This document shows positions 19,687 to 29,423 of a stretch of 64,000 bases of DNA, one piece after another. Source of the stretch: Thermodesulfobacterium hydrogeniphilum (GTDB lineage Bacteria; Desulfobacterota; Thermodesulfobacteria; Thermodesulfobacteriales; Thermodesulfobacteriaceae). Position 1 is the first letter of the stretch. Each line of letters starts with the position of its first letter. The notes beneath the pieces are model-generated. The model did no database searches. It was not told the DNA's origin and saw only the letters and a list, made by a program, of their open reading frames with translations. The position numbers and the translations under genes are program-made. Where the stretch lies: NCBI RefSeq assembly GCF_000746255.1, contig NZ_JQKW01000007.1, positions 124,001 through 188,000 on the forward strand. The letters are read 5' to 3'.

Positions 19687-21233
19687 AAGACAAAGATTTA
19701 AAAGAAGCTATTCAGGTAATATTTTTAGATGTGCCTAAACCCATTTTAGGTCAATGGAATTTTGATTCTCAAATTTTGCTTAAAGCTTTAAATAAGCATA
19801 TAAAGGATCCTATAAAGATACCTCTTTATATTTTAAAAAAACTTCCTTATGTTTTGAGAGAAAAAGATTTCAAAGTCTGGGTAGTTTTAGGGAAAAAAGA
19901 AAGAGAATACGAAATTCTGGAAATATTTTCAGAAAAACCCTCAGAGATTTTAGGAGTAGCTATAGATTTAGGAAGCACAACTATAGCTTTTTATTTTTAT
20001 GATTTTATAAAAAAAGAAGTTTTAAAAAAGTTCTCTATAACAAATCCCCAGATTGAAATAGGAGAAGATATTCTTACAAGGTTACACTTTGCCAGAAAAA
20101 AAGAAAAATTAGAATATGTGAACAGAATAACTATTGATGCTATTAATAAAGAATTAAGATCTGTTAAGGATAAAATTTATTATATTACTGTTTGTGGAAA
20201 TACAGTTATGAGTCATTTTTTAACAGGTTTACCTGTAAATTATATCTTTTTAGAGCCTTATGTTCCTTGCACCAATTGGTATGATCTTTTAGAAGCTAAG
20301 GAGCTTGGTTTAGAAGCTCATCTTTTGGCTAAGGTTTTTATTTTCCCTTCAGCAGGAACTTATTTTGGAGGAGATATTATAGCAGGTCTTTATTTTTCTG
20401 AAATTTATAAAAAAGAGGATGGTTTTTATTTTTTTATAGATGTAGGAACAAATGCAGAGGTAGTTTTAGGAAATAAAGATTTTTTGTTAGTCTGTTCAGG
20501 TGCAGCTGGTCCAGCTTTAGAGGGAGGAATATTAGAGTGTGGTTGTCAGGCTAAAGAAGGAGCTATAGAAAGGGTTGAAATAGATATTTTAACTAAAAAA
20601 ATAGAATATAAAACCATAGGAAATAAAACTCCTATTGGAATTTGTGGTTCAGGCATAATTCAACTTATAGCACAGATGTTTATTAATGGACTTTTATCTT
20701 TTGAAGGAAAATTCCAAAAAGAATCTTTCCCAGAGAGGTTTAAAAAAATAAATGATGAATTAGCTTTTATAGTGGCTTTTCCTGAAGAAACAGCTATGGG
20801 GAATTATATTTATATTAAAGAAAGAGAGGTTAAAAATTTTTTAAGGTCTAAAGGTGCTATGTTTACTATTTTAACTTTACTCTGTGAAAAAATAGGGATT
20901 ACTTTTAAGGATATAAATACTTTTTATTTAGCAGGAAGTTTTGGAAATAAAATAGATGTGGATTCAGCAGTGACCTTAGGAATGTTGCCTGAAGAGGCAT
21001 TAAGCAAAACTATAGGAGTAGGTAATGCAGCAGGAGAAGGGGCCTTAAAATTTCTTAAAAAGGCTGATTTTGAAGAGATAAGATCTATTCTGGGAAACAT
21101 AACTTATATAGAACTCAATAGAGAACCTAAATTTATGGAAATATTTACTGGAGCTCAGTTTGTTCCAAATGTTAATTTGGAATTATTTCCAAAAGTAAGA
21201 AAAAAATTAGAAGGTAAGGTATGTTTAAAGTAG
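19656..21233 (+). CDS. ASKHA-fold ATPase related to corrinoid-protein activators (DUF4445), lacking a ferredoxin domain
   Basis: 525 residues. After about 95 unassigned residues comes an actin/Hsp70-type ATPase with GVAIDLGSTTIAFYFYDF (phosphate 1), FIDVGTNAEVVLG (phosphate 2), GICGSGIIQL and LAGSFGNKIDVDSAV. This is the DUF4445/RACo-like domain that drives ATP-dependent reduction of corrinoid iron-sulfur proteins. The N-terminal [2Fe-2S] domain of RACo is absent; only Cys6 and Cys9 (MCSGC) remain. Start ATG 19656 has AAGGAAAT upstream, inside archease. The substrate is unknown. No methyltransferase or corrinoid gene is nearby. Confidence 0.82.
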   Translation: MDSTMCSGCLKDKDLKEAIQVIFLDVPKPILGQWNFDSQILLKALNKHIKDPIKIPLYILKKLPYVLREKDFKVWVVLGKKEREYEILEIFSEKPSEILGVAIDLGSTTIAFYFYDFIKKEVLKKFSITNPQIEIGEDILTRLHFARKKEKLEYVNRITIDAINKELRSVKDKIYYITVCGNTVMSHFLTGLPVNYIFLEPYVPCTNWYDLLEAKELGLEAHLLAKVFIFPSAGTYFGGDIIAGLYFSEIYKKEDGFYFFIDVGTNAEVVLGNKDFLLVCSGAAGPALEGGILECGCQAKEGAIERVEIDILTKKIEYKTIGNKTPIGICGSGIIQLIAQMFINGLLSFEGKFQKESFPERFKKINDELAFIVAFPEETAMGNYIYIKEREVKNFLRSKGAMFTILTLLCEKIGITFKDINTFYLAGSFGNKIDVDSAVTLGMLPEEALSKTIGVGNAAGEGALKFLKKADFEEIRSILGNITYIELNREPKFMEIFTGAQFVPNVNLELFPKVRKKLEGKVCLK

Positions 21234-22540
21234 TAATTGTTGGAAGACCAAATGTAGGTAAATCAACCTTATTTAACACCTTAATAGGAGAAAAAAAGGC
21301 TATTGTAGAAAGAACTCCTGGAATAACCAGAGATATGATAGAAGGCTATTTAGAATTGGAAGAAAATAAAGGAGTTTATGTGCTTGATACAGGTGGTATT
21401 GATTGGGGTGGAGAAGGGTTTTTTAATAAAACTATTATAAAGATTGTAGAAGATGCTTTAAAAGATGCGGATCTTATTCTGTTTGTAGTGGATGCTAAAC
21501 AAGGCTTAACAGCTGAGGATATAAATGTAGCAGAATTTTTGAGAAAAAAAGGTAAAAAGGTTATTTTAGTAATTAATAAAGTTGAAAGTAAAAAGGATAA
21601 AGATAATGCTTTGGATTTTTATTCCTTAGGATTTGAGGATATTGTTTTTATCTCTGCTAAAAATAATAAGAATGTAGATCAGTTAAAAAAATTAATTAAA
21701 AATTTAGCTAAGAATGCTTTAGAAGAAATTCCAGAAGAGGAACCTGTTAAAATCGCTATTTTAGGAAGACCAAATGTAGGGAAGAGCACTTTAATAAACA
21801 GGCTTTTGGGATACGAAAGAATGATTGTTTCAGAAATTCCTGGAACTACCAGAGATTGTGTGGATGTTCTTTTAACTTTACCTGATGGTAGGAAATATCT
21901 TTTAATAGATACACCTGGTATAAGAAGAAGAACTAAAATAGATGAAAGAGCTGAAAAATTTAGTGTTGATAAAGCTTTAGATACTATAAAAAAAGTGGAG
22001 GTAGTTCTTTTTATAGTTACTGCAGAGGAAGGGATTACTAATCAGGATCAGAGATTATTAAGACAGGTTCAAAAGCACTGTAAAGCTTGCATTTTTTTAA
22101 TTAATAAATGGGATTTATTTGACAATAAAAGAGAAGCAGGAAATTTGTTATTAGAAAATATTAAATATGGAATTAGATTTATGTCTTGGATGCCAATTTT
22201 AACTATCTCTGCTAAAACTGGTAGAAGGATTAAAGAGATTTTACCATTGGTAGATAAAATCTATCAGCAATATAGCTTAAGAGTAAATACAGCTTTAGTA
22301 AATAAAGTTTTGGAAGATTTAAAAGAAAATTATAGTTTTAATGTAAAGGGTAAAAAAGTTAAATTTTATTATGCTACTCAAGTAGATATAAAACCTCCTA
22401 CATTTGTAGTTTTTACCAACATAGATCCAGAAGAACTTCCTAAGAATATAGAAAAATTTATAAAAAATAAATTTCAAAAAAATTTAGGTTTTGATAAGGT
22501 TCCTGTAAAAGTGATTTTTAGGTTAAGGGGTTCAGATTAA
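21221..22540 (+). CDS. der: Ribosome-biogenesis GTPase Der (EngA)
   Basis: 439 residues with two tandem G domains, each with GRPNVGKST (about 8-16 and 184-192), DTGG/DTPG switch II and NKxE/NKWD specificity motifs, then a C-terminal KH-like domain (KFYYATQVDIKPPTFVVFTN). Acts in 50S assembly. ATG 21221 overlaps the ASKHA gene by 13 nt. The stop TAA (22538-22540) shares the tetranucleotide TTAA with the motB stop on the other strand. Confidence 0.97.
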   Translation: MFKVVIVGRPNVGKSTLFNTLIGEKKAIVERTPGITRDMIEGYLELEENKGVYVLDTGGIDWGGEGFFNKTIIKIVEDALKDADLILFVVDAKQGLTAEDINVAEFLRKKGKKVILVINKVESKKDKDNALDFYSLGFEDIVFISAKNNKNVDQLKKLIKNLAKNALEEIPEEEPVKIAILGRPNVGKSTLINRLLGYERMIVSEIPGTTRDCVDVLLTLPDGRKYLLIDTPGIRRRTKIDERAEKFSVDKALDTIKKVEVVLFIVTAEEGITNQDQRLLRQVQKHCKACIFLINKWDLFDNKREAGNLLLENIKYGIRFMSWMPILTISAKTGRRIKEILPLVDKIYQQYSLRVNTALVNKVLEDLKENYSFNVKGKKVKFYYATQVDIKPPTFVVFTNIDPEELPKNIEKFIKNKFQKNLGFDKVPVKVIFRLRGSD

Positions 22541-23316
22541 GGAGCAGTTTCATTTTGAGTTTTTGAAATAAGCTTATTTTCAAAATTAAAATGAATTACC
22601 AAAGATATTCTTCTATTTCTTGGATCTCTGGGATTTTTAAAAAGAGGAAAGTTATCAGCATATCCTACTACTTCTTTTATTTTTTTAGCAGGAACTCCAC
22701 TTTTTTCCAGTTCTAACATAGCAGAGAGAGCACGGGCTGTAGAAAGCTCCCAGTTTCCGATTTTACCTCTTTTGGAAGGCAAAGCATCAGTATGTCCTTC
22801 TACAGAAATACTAACAGGTAAATCCTTTAGCTCTTGAGCAAAGATATCCAGAATTTTTTTTGCCTCCGGAGTAAGTTCAGCGCTTCCACTTAAAAACATG
22901 GGTTTATTAAGTAAATCTATAATTTCAATCCTTATAGTATTTCTTTGTCTTTTTATAAGAACATTTTCTTTTAAAGATTTGAGACGAGTTTCTACTATCT
23001 TTTTTAATTTTTCTGCTTCTTTTTTAATAGTCATCTCTTTTTCAGGTAATAATCCTGTATAAGATGAAGTTATAGTTCCTTTTCTATAATATTCCATAAG
23101 CATACTGATACCAGCTTTTTTAAATATGTTAAATTTTCTAAAATAAGCTGCAATACTGGCTTTTTGTTTAGGAGACATCATACTAATTAACCACATAAGA
23201 AGAAAAAAGGTCATCATTCCAGCTAAAAAATCTGCATAGGCAATTTTCCAAGAACCTCCATGATGTCCACCTACAACTTTTTTAACTTTTTTAATAATAA
23301 TAGGAGGAGTAGACAC
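22537..23316 (-). CDS. motB: Flagellar motor stator protein MotB
   Basis: 259 residues. N-terminal GSWKIAYADFLAGMMTFFLLMWL carries the proton-conducting Asp (YAD) in the single membrane helix, then a plug/linker region and an OmpA-like peptidoglycan-binding domain (ISVEGHTDA, NWELSTARALSAMLEL, NPRDPRNRRISLVI). Anchors the stator to the cell wall. The start is GTG, sharing its first base with the motA stop (TAGTG); AGGAAAT upstream serves as ribosome-binding site. Confidence 0.95.
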   Translation of the reverse strand: MSTPPIIIKKVKKVVGGHHGGSWKIAYADFLAGMMTFFLLMWLISMMSPKQKASIAAYFRKFNIFKKAGISMLMEYYRKGTITSSYTGLLPEKEMTIKKEAEKLKKIVETRLKSLKENVLIKRQRNTIRIEIIDLLNKPMFLSGSAELTPEAKKILDIFAQELKDLPVSISVEGHTDALPSKRGKIGNWELSTARALSAMLELEKSGVPAKKIKEVVGYADNFPLFKNPRDPRNRRISLVIHFNFENKLISKTQNETAP

Positions 23317-24173
23317 TATTTCCTACCTTTCATTAGATTTTCAAGTTCTTCAAAACTTGGTCTTATATGAGGAGGGATGATTCTTCTGGCAAATTCTACT
23401 GCTATTTGAGGAGCACCACCTCCGATGAAATATACTATAGCTGTTTTAATAACATTTAAATATTCTTTCTGTTGCCCGCAAAAAAATTCTAATTTTTGGA
23501 CTAAGGGAACCATAAATCCGTAGCAGGTTAATATACCAAAGAATGTTCCTGCAAGAGCTATGGATAAATGATGACCTAAAACCTCAGGAGGCTGATCAAT
23601 CATTCCCATAGTTAAAATAATACCTAAAACCGCAGCAACTAAACCAAAACCAGGCATAGAATCGGCTATCTTTTCTATTTTGTGAACAGGGCTCAGTAAT
23701 TCTTCATATATTATTTCAATCTCATTTTCTAATAATGATTCCAGTTCAAAATGTGTAATATTCGTAGTAAGAATAGAACGAAAAGTATTTCTAATGAAAT
23801 CCAGTGCTAAGTGATTATTGATAATATTAGGATAAGCAGAGAATATTTTACTGGATTCAGGATTTTCAATATCCTGTTCTATAGAGATAAGTCCTTCTTT
23901 TTTAATTTTTCTAAATATATCATTCAATAGAAGGAGCAGATCTACAAAATCTTGTTTTCCATAAATATGCGGTTTGGTAAGAGCTTTGATAGATCCTTGA
24001 ACAACCCCTTTTAAAGCTTCTGAAGTTGAAGCTGCAACCAAAGCACCTCCTGCTGCTCCAAAAATAATCAAAAATTCAATAGGTTGAATAATAACAGAAA
24101 AGTTACCATGTTCTAAAGCATATCCTCCAAACACGCAGACTATAACAATTATAAAACCAACTATAGAGGGCAT
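23316..24173 (-). CDS. motA: Flagellar motor stator protein MotA
   Basis: 285 residues with four membrane segments (VGFIIVIVCVFGGYALEHG near the start; a second hydrophobic segment; then SMPGFGLVAAVLGIILTMGMI and LSIALAGTFFGILTCYGFMVPL). The cytoplasmic loop between segments 2 and 3 is long and charged, where MotA contacts the rotor. With MotB it forms the ion channel that drives rotation. Its ATG overlaps the pilZ stop by one base (TAATG). Co-transcribed with pilZ and motB. Confidence 0.95.
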   Translation of the reverse strand: MPSIVGFIIVIVCVFGGYALEHGNFSVIIQPIEFLIIFGAAGGALVAASTSEALKGVVQGSIKALTKPHIYGKQDFVDLLLLLNDIFRKIKKEGLISIEQDIENPESSKIFSAYPNIINNHLALDFIRNTFRSILTTNITHFELESLLENEIEIIYEELLSPVHKIEKIADSMPGFGLVAAVLGIILTMGMIDQPPEVLGHHLSIALAGTFFGILTCYGFMVPLVQKLEFFCGQQKEYLNVIKTAIVYFIGGGAPQIAVEFARRIIPPHIRPSFEELENLMKGRK

Positions 24174-24685
24174 TATTTAGACCTCATTTCTCTAATTAGT
24201 TCTCTTTCTTTAAGAAGAATAAAAAAGCTTAATTTCTCTTGAATATCCTTAGGCATATTGATGAATTTTACAGCTACTTCATATTTATTGTCTTTTTTTT
24301 CATATCGCACTACCTCTCCATAGAGATAAAAACCTAGGGGTTGATATACATCTAAAACAACTTTAATTTCAACATATTCTCCGGGTTTAAGTGGTTCATT
24401 AAAAGGAAATCTTATTCCTTTTTCACTAATATTAACTTTTTGATAAGGTAACGCATTAAAGCCTTCTTTTTCTCTTGTAAAAAGATTTATTAAATAATCC
24501 AATTTAGCATTTATTAGTTTAAGCCAGGAATTTAAAGCTTCATCCATGGTATCTTTTAAAGGAATGTAAGAGAATAGAGGAACATCTCCTACTATACGAG
24601 CTATTTTATTTTTAATCTCCTTAGCTGAAATTTTTTGAACTTCTAAAGGTATAACTACATCTATTCTAACTGCCTCTCTTTCCAT
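24173..24685 (-). CDS. PilZ-domain protein with a long helical insert, upstream of motAB
   Basis: 170 residues. RxxxR at Arg3-Arg7 and NISEKG (NxSxxG, 85-90) are the two c-di-GMP-binding motifs of PilZ, and the strands GIRFPF, LKPGEYVEIKVVL and VVRYEKKDNKYEVAVKF follow. They are about 78 residues apart instead of the usual 25-30; the extra segment (about 20-75) looks helical. Binding of c-di-GMP and control of the MotAB stator are inferences from motif and operon position (pilZ-motA-motB). ATG 24685 has GAGG upstream. Confidence 0.78.
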   Translation of the reverse strand: MEREAVRIDVVIPLEVQKISAKEIKNKIARIVGDVPLFSYIPLKDTMDEALNSWLKLINAKLDYLINLFTREKEGFNALPYQKVNISEKGIRFPFNEPLKPGEYVEIKVVLDVYQPLGFYLYGEVVRYEKKDNKYEVAVKFINMPKDIQEKLSFFILLKERELIREMRSK

Positions 24686-24707
24686 TATTTACCTCAATTT
24701 TAAAATA

Positions 24708-24734
24708 AAATCGGAAATATAAAAAAAATCTTTA
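24708..24734 (-). promoter_or_regulatory. Sigma-28 (FliA) type promoter for pilZ-motA-motB
   Basis: On the minus strand TAAAGATT (24734-24727), an 11-nt spacer and TCCGATTT (24715-24708). The flagellar sigma-28 consensus is TAAAGTTT-N11-GCCGATAA, so the -35 matches 7 of 8 and the -10 keeps the CCGAT core at the exact spacing. The start would fall about 16 nt ahead of the pilZ ATG. Genes for a stator are classic late flagellar targets. Confidence 0.68.
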
Positions 24735-24805
24735 ATTAAAACTTTTTAGTTTTATAATTTTAAGTTTTTTCATTCTTTTTAAAATTATATAGTTAATTTT
24801 AGAGG

Positions 24806-24832
24806 TTGACAAGAGAAAAAAATAAGTATAAT
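24806..24832 (+). promoter_or_regulatory. Sigma-70-type promoter of ppaC
   Basis: Consensus TTGACA at 24806-24811 and consensus TATAAT at 24827-24832, spacer 15 nt (a little short). It lies about 40 nt ahead of the ATG at 24872 and rules out the longer frame that would begin at TTG 24806. Confidence 0.6.
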
Positions 24833-24871
24833 AGTTTATTTAAATTTAAAAAAAATTTAGGAGGTGATAGC

Positions 24872-25825
24872 ATGATTTATGTAGTGGGGCACAAGAAACC
24901 GGATACTGATTCTGTATGTTCTGCTATAGTCTTTGCTTATCTTTTAAATGAATGGAAAAAGGCTGGTTGTAAAATTATGAAGGTTGATGAAGAAGCAGTT
25001 CCTGTTATACAAGGAGAACCCAATGCAGAGTCTAAGTTTGTATTGGAAAAGTTTGGTATTTCTGTACCTGAAATAATGACTGATGGAGAAGGGAAAAAAG
25101 TAGCTTTGGTTGACCACTCTGATAAAGTTCAGAGCCTTGATAATATTGATAAAGCTGAAATAATAGCAGTGGTTGACCATCATAAAATCGGGGATGTTAC
25201 AACTCCTAATCCTATTTTGTTTGTAAACTTTCCTGTAGGTTGTACTGCTACTGTTTTGAAATTCCTTTTTGATAAAACAGGAGTTGCTATTCCTAAAGAT
25301 ATGGCTGGATTACTTTTAGCTGCAATTTTAAGTGATACAGTTGTATTTAAATCTGCTACTACTACTGATATGGATAAAGAGGCAGCAGAAGAACTTGCTA
25401 AGATTGCTGGTATTGATGACATTGTGAATTTTGGAGTAGAAGTAAAATCCAAGCTTTCTGATGTATCTGGTATGTCTGCTAAGGATATTATTATGAGAGA
25501 TTTTAAAGATTATAATATGAGTGGTAAAAAAGTAGGAGTAGGTCAGGTTGAGTTAATTGATCTAAAAGCTGTAGAAAATAGAATGGAAGAAATTTACAAT
25601 GAATTAGCAAAGATTAAACAAGAAAGCGGTTATCATACTATAGTTTTAATGCTTACTGATATTATGAAAGAAGGCACAGAATTGATGGTAGTTACTGATG
25701 AACCTAAAATTGTAGAAATTACTTTTGGTAAAAAATTAGAAGGTAAAAGTGTATGGTTACCTGGTGTAATGAGTAGAAAGAAACAGGTTGTTCCACCTCT
25801 TGAAAAGACTTTTGCTAATCTTTAA
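24872..25825 (+). CDS. ppaC: Manganese-dependent inorganic pyrophosphatase
   Basis: 317 residues, DHH family (family II PPase). VVGHKKPDTDSVCSAI at the N-terminus supplies metal ligands (His, Asp, Asp), VDHSD and VDHHKIG follow, and the C-terminal DHHA2 domain ends with GVMSRKKQVVPPL. Hydrolyses pyrophosphate, important in sulfate reduction where sulfate activation makes PPi. ATG 24872 is fixed by TAGGAGGTGATAG; the promoter occupies the upstream in-frame region. A monocistronic unit ending at a shared hairpin. Confidence 0.96.
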   Translation: MIYVVGHKKPDTDSVCSAIVFAYLLNEWKKAGCKIMKVDEEAVPVIQGEPNAESKFVLEKFGISVPEIMTDGEGKKVALVDHSDKVQSLDNIDKAEIIAVVDHHKIGDVTTPNPILFVNFPVGCTATVLKFLFDKTGVAIPKDMAGLLLAAILSDTVVFKSATTTDMDKEAAEELAKIAGIDDIVNFGVEVKSKLSDVSGMSAKDIIMRDFKDYNMSGKKVGVGQVELIDLKAVENRMEEIYNELAKIKQESGYHTIVLMLTDIMKEGTELMVVTDEPKIVEITFGKKLEGKSVWLPGVMSRKKQVVPPLEKTFANL

Positions 25826-25858
25826 ATAAACAAGGGGGGTATTACCCCCTTATTTATT
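25825..25858. terminator. Bidirectional terminator between convergent ppaC and nadC
   Basis: AAGGGGG (25832-25838) pairs with CCCCCTT (25845-25851) over a 6-nt loop; flanking AATAAA/TTTATT extends the stem past one mismatch, and each side gives an A/T tail. The structure starts at the ppaC stop and includes the nadC stop codon, so it serves both strands. Confidence 0.85.
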
Positions 25859-26699
25859 CTAATTTTAAACTAATATCTACAGCTTTTACAGAATGAGTTA
25901 AAGCTCCAGAAGAAATATAGTCTATTCCTAATTTAGCATAATTTTCCACATTCTCTAAGGTTATTCCTCCTGAAACCTCGGTTTTTATATTCGATTTGTA
26001 TTTCTTAATAAGAGATATAGCTTTTTTAATATCCTCTAAGGAGAAATTATCAAGAAGAACTATATCTATTGGGGCTTTAGATTTTAAAATAATTTCTAAT
26101 TCTTCTAAGGATTTAACTTCTATTTCAACTTTAAGATAATGAGGAAGTTTTTTTAATCTGTTAAGAACTTCTTTAATCCCACCAAGAGCTTTAATATGAT
26201 TGTCTTTTATTAAGATACCATCTGAAAGAGAGAATCTGTGATTTTGCCCTCCTCCTACTTTTACAGCATATTTTTGAAGCATTTTCCAACCTGGTAAAGT
26301 TTTTCTGGTATCAAGAAGAGTGGTATGATAGGGTTCTATTTTTTTTACAATTACTCTTGTATAAGTAGCTATACCTGAAAGATGTTGAAAAAAATTCAAA
26401 GCAATTCTTTCTGCTTTTAAAATACTTTTAATCAAGCCTTCTACAAAACCTAACTTAGTATAAGCTTTTACTTCTTCTCCTTCTTTTACCTGCCAATCAA
26501 TTTTTATTTCAGGATCTATAAAATTAAAAACTTCCTCTACTACAGGTTTACCACAAACTATTAAATCTTTTTTAGCTAAAAAATAAGCTCTGCCTACTGC
26601 ATTGTCAGATATTAGGAATTCACTGGTTATGTCACAAAAAGGAATATCTTCATAAAAAGCAGCTTCTATAAGCTTTCTTATTTGCCATTTTTCTAACAT
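25854..26699 (-). CDS. nadC: Nicotinate-nucleotide pyrophosphorylase (carboxylating)
   Basis: 281 residues. Makes nicotinate mononucleotide from quinolinate and PRPP in de novo NAD synthesis. Diagnostic run LDTRKTLPGWKMLQKYAVKVGGGQNHR carries the substrate-binding Arg/Lys residues; ILIKDNH, VEIEVKSLEEL, VLLDNFS and VSGGITLENV complete the barrel. Normal length. nadA and nadB are not nearby. Convergent with ppaC. Confidence 0.96.
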   Translation of the reverse strand: MLEKWQIRKLIEAAFYEDIPFCDITSEFLISDNAVGRAYFLAKKDLIVCGKPVVEEVFNFIDPEIKIDWQVKEGEEVKAYTKLGFVEGLIKSILKAERIALNFFQHLSGIATYTRVIVKKIEPYHTTLLDTRKTLPGWKMLQKYAVKVGGGQNHRFSLSDGILIKDNHIKALGGIKEVLNRLKKLPHYLKVEIEVKSLEELEIILKSKAPIDIVLLDNFSLEDIKKAISLIKKYKSNIKTEVSGGITLENVENYAKLGIDYISSGALTHSVKAVDISLKLE

Positions 26700-26804
26700 T
26701 TTTTTCTTTTTTACCTCTGGAAAATTTTAATATAAGTCTTATTTTTAATCATAACTTGAAATGCTTAAAAGTAAAGAAGAAAGTTTTTGTAGGAGGGATA
26801 ATAA

Positions 26805-27416
26805 ATGGAGGAAGTTTTAAAGGAAAAAGAAGAACAGGAAATTAAAGAAAAACAGGAAATACAGGAAGAAAAAGAATCTAAAGAATCCTTGAATGAACAG
26901 CTTAAACAAGAAGAAGAGATAAAATATTGGAAAGAAATGGCTTTAAGATATGCTGCAGAGATTGAAAATTTAAAAAAGTCTTTTAAAAGAGAAAAAGAAG
27001 AATATTATAAATTTGCATTAGAAACAGTATTTAAGGAATTGCTTCCTTCCATAGATAATTTGGAACGTGCTTTAGAAGCTTTTTCTCAATCCAAGAATAT
27101 AGAAGCTTTAAAAGAAGGAGTAGAACTTACTTTGAAATCTATCATACAAGCTTTGGAAAAATTTGGTTTATCTCAATTTGAACCTGCTATAGGAGAACCC
27201 TTTCATCCTCATTTTCATGAAGCTTTATCCACAGAGATGCATCCTGAAATACCTAATGGAGGGATAACCAAGGTTTATCAAAAAGGATACAAATTACATG
27301 ATAGAGTTATTAGACCTGCTTTGGTTTCTGTTTGTATGGGTAAAAAAGAAGAAGTTTCTGAAGCTGAAAATAAAGAAAATAAAGAAAATAAAGAAAATAT
27401 AGTTGAAAACAAATAA
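26805..27416 (+). CDS. grpE: Nucleotide exchange factor GrpE
   Basis: 203 residues. A long Glu/Lys/Gln-rich coiled coil (1-45) precedes the conserved core EIENLKKSFKREKEEYYKFA, LLPSIDNLERAL and the C-terminal beta domain FHPHFHEALS...ITKVYQKGYKLHDRVIRPALVSV. It exchanges ADP on DnaK. The C-terminus ends in repeated Asn-Lys-Glu from a 9-bp tandem repeat. It is followed by dnaK; neither hrcA nor dnaJ is next to them and no CIRCE operator is visible. Confidence 0.95.
   Translation: MEEVLKEKEEQEIKEKQEIQEEKESKESLNEQLKQEEEIKYWKEMALRYAAEIENLKKSFKREKEEYYKFALETVFKELLPSIDNLERALEAFSQSKNIEALKEGVELTLKSIIQALEKFGLSQFEPAIGEPFHPHFHEALSTEMHPEIPNGGITKVYQKGYKLHDRVIRPALVSVCMGKKEEVSEAENKENKENKENIVENK
27366..27399 (+). 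repeat. 9-bp in-frame tandem repeat in the grpE tail
   Basis: Unit GAAAATAAA occurs 3.8 times and encodes repeated Glu-Asn-Lys in the disordered C-terminus of GrpE. Unit length is a multiple of three, so copy number can vary without breaking the frame. Confidence 0.75.
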
Positions 27417-27447
27417 TTTAAAAAATTAATAAAGGAGGGATAGAGAA

Positions 27448-29364
<1,917 letters not shown>

Positions 29365-29372
29365 ATCATTTA

Positions 29373-29400
29373 GAGGAGGCTTTCCCTCCTCCGCTTTTTT
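29373..29400 (+). terminator. Rho-independent terminator behind dnaK
   Basis: GAGGAGG (29373-29379) pairs perfectly with CCTCCTC (29385-29391) over a 5-nt loop, followed by CGCTTTTTT. It separates grpE-dnaK from pdxA. Confidence 0.88.
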
Positions 29401-29423
29401 ATCTTTATTAAGGAGACACTAAT

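Noticed and set aside
24806-24871. N-terminal extension of the pyrophosphatase from TTG 24806
   Set aside because: The segment contains consensus TTGACA and TATAAT boxes, and ATG 24872 has a strong ribosome-binding site and gives the family N-terminus.
26754-26790. CTTGAAA upstream of grpE resembling a sigma-32 -35 box
   Set aside because: No CCCCAT-type -10 box at 13-15 nt and no CIRCE element, so no heat-shock promoter is called.
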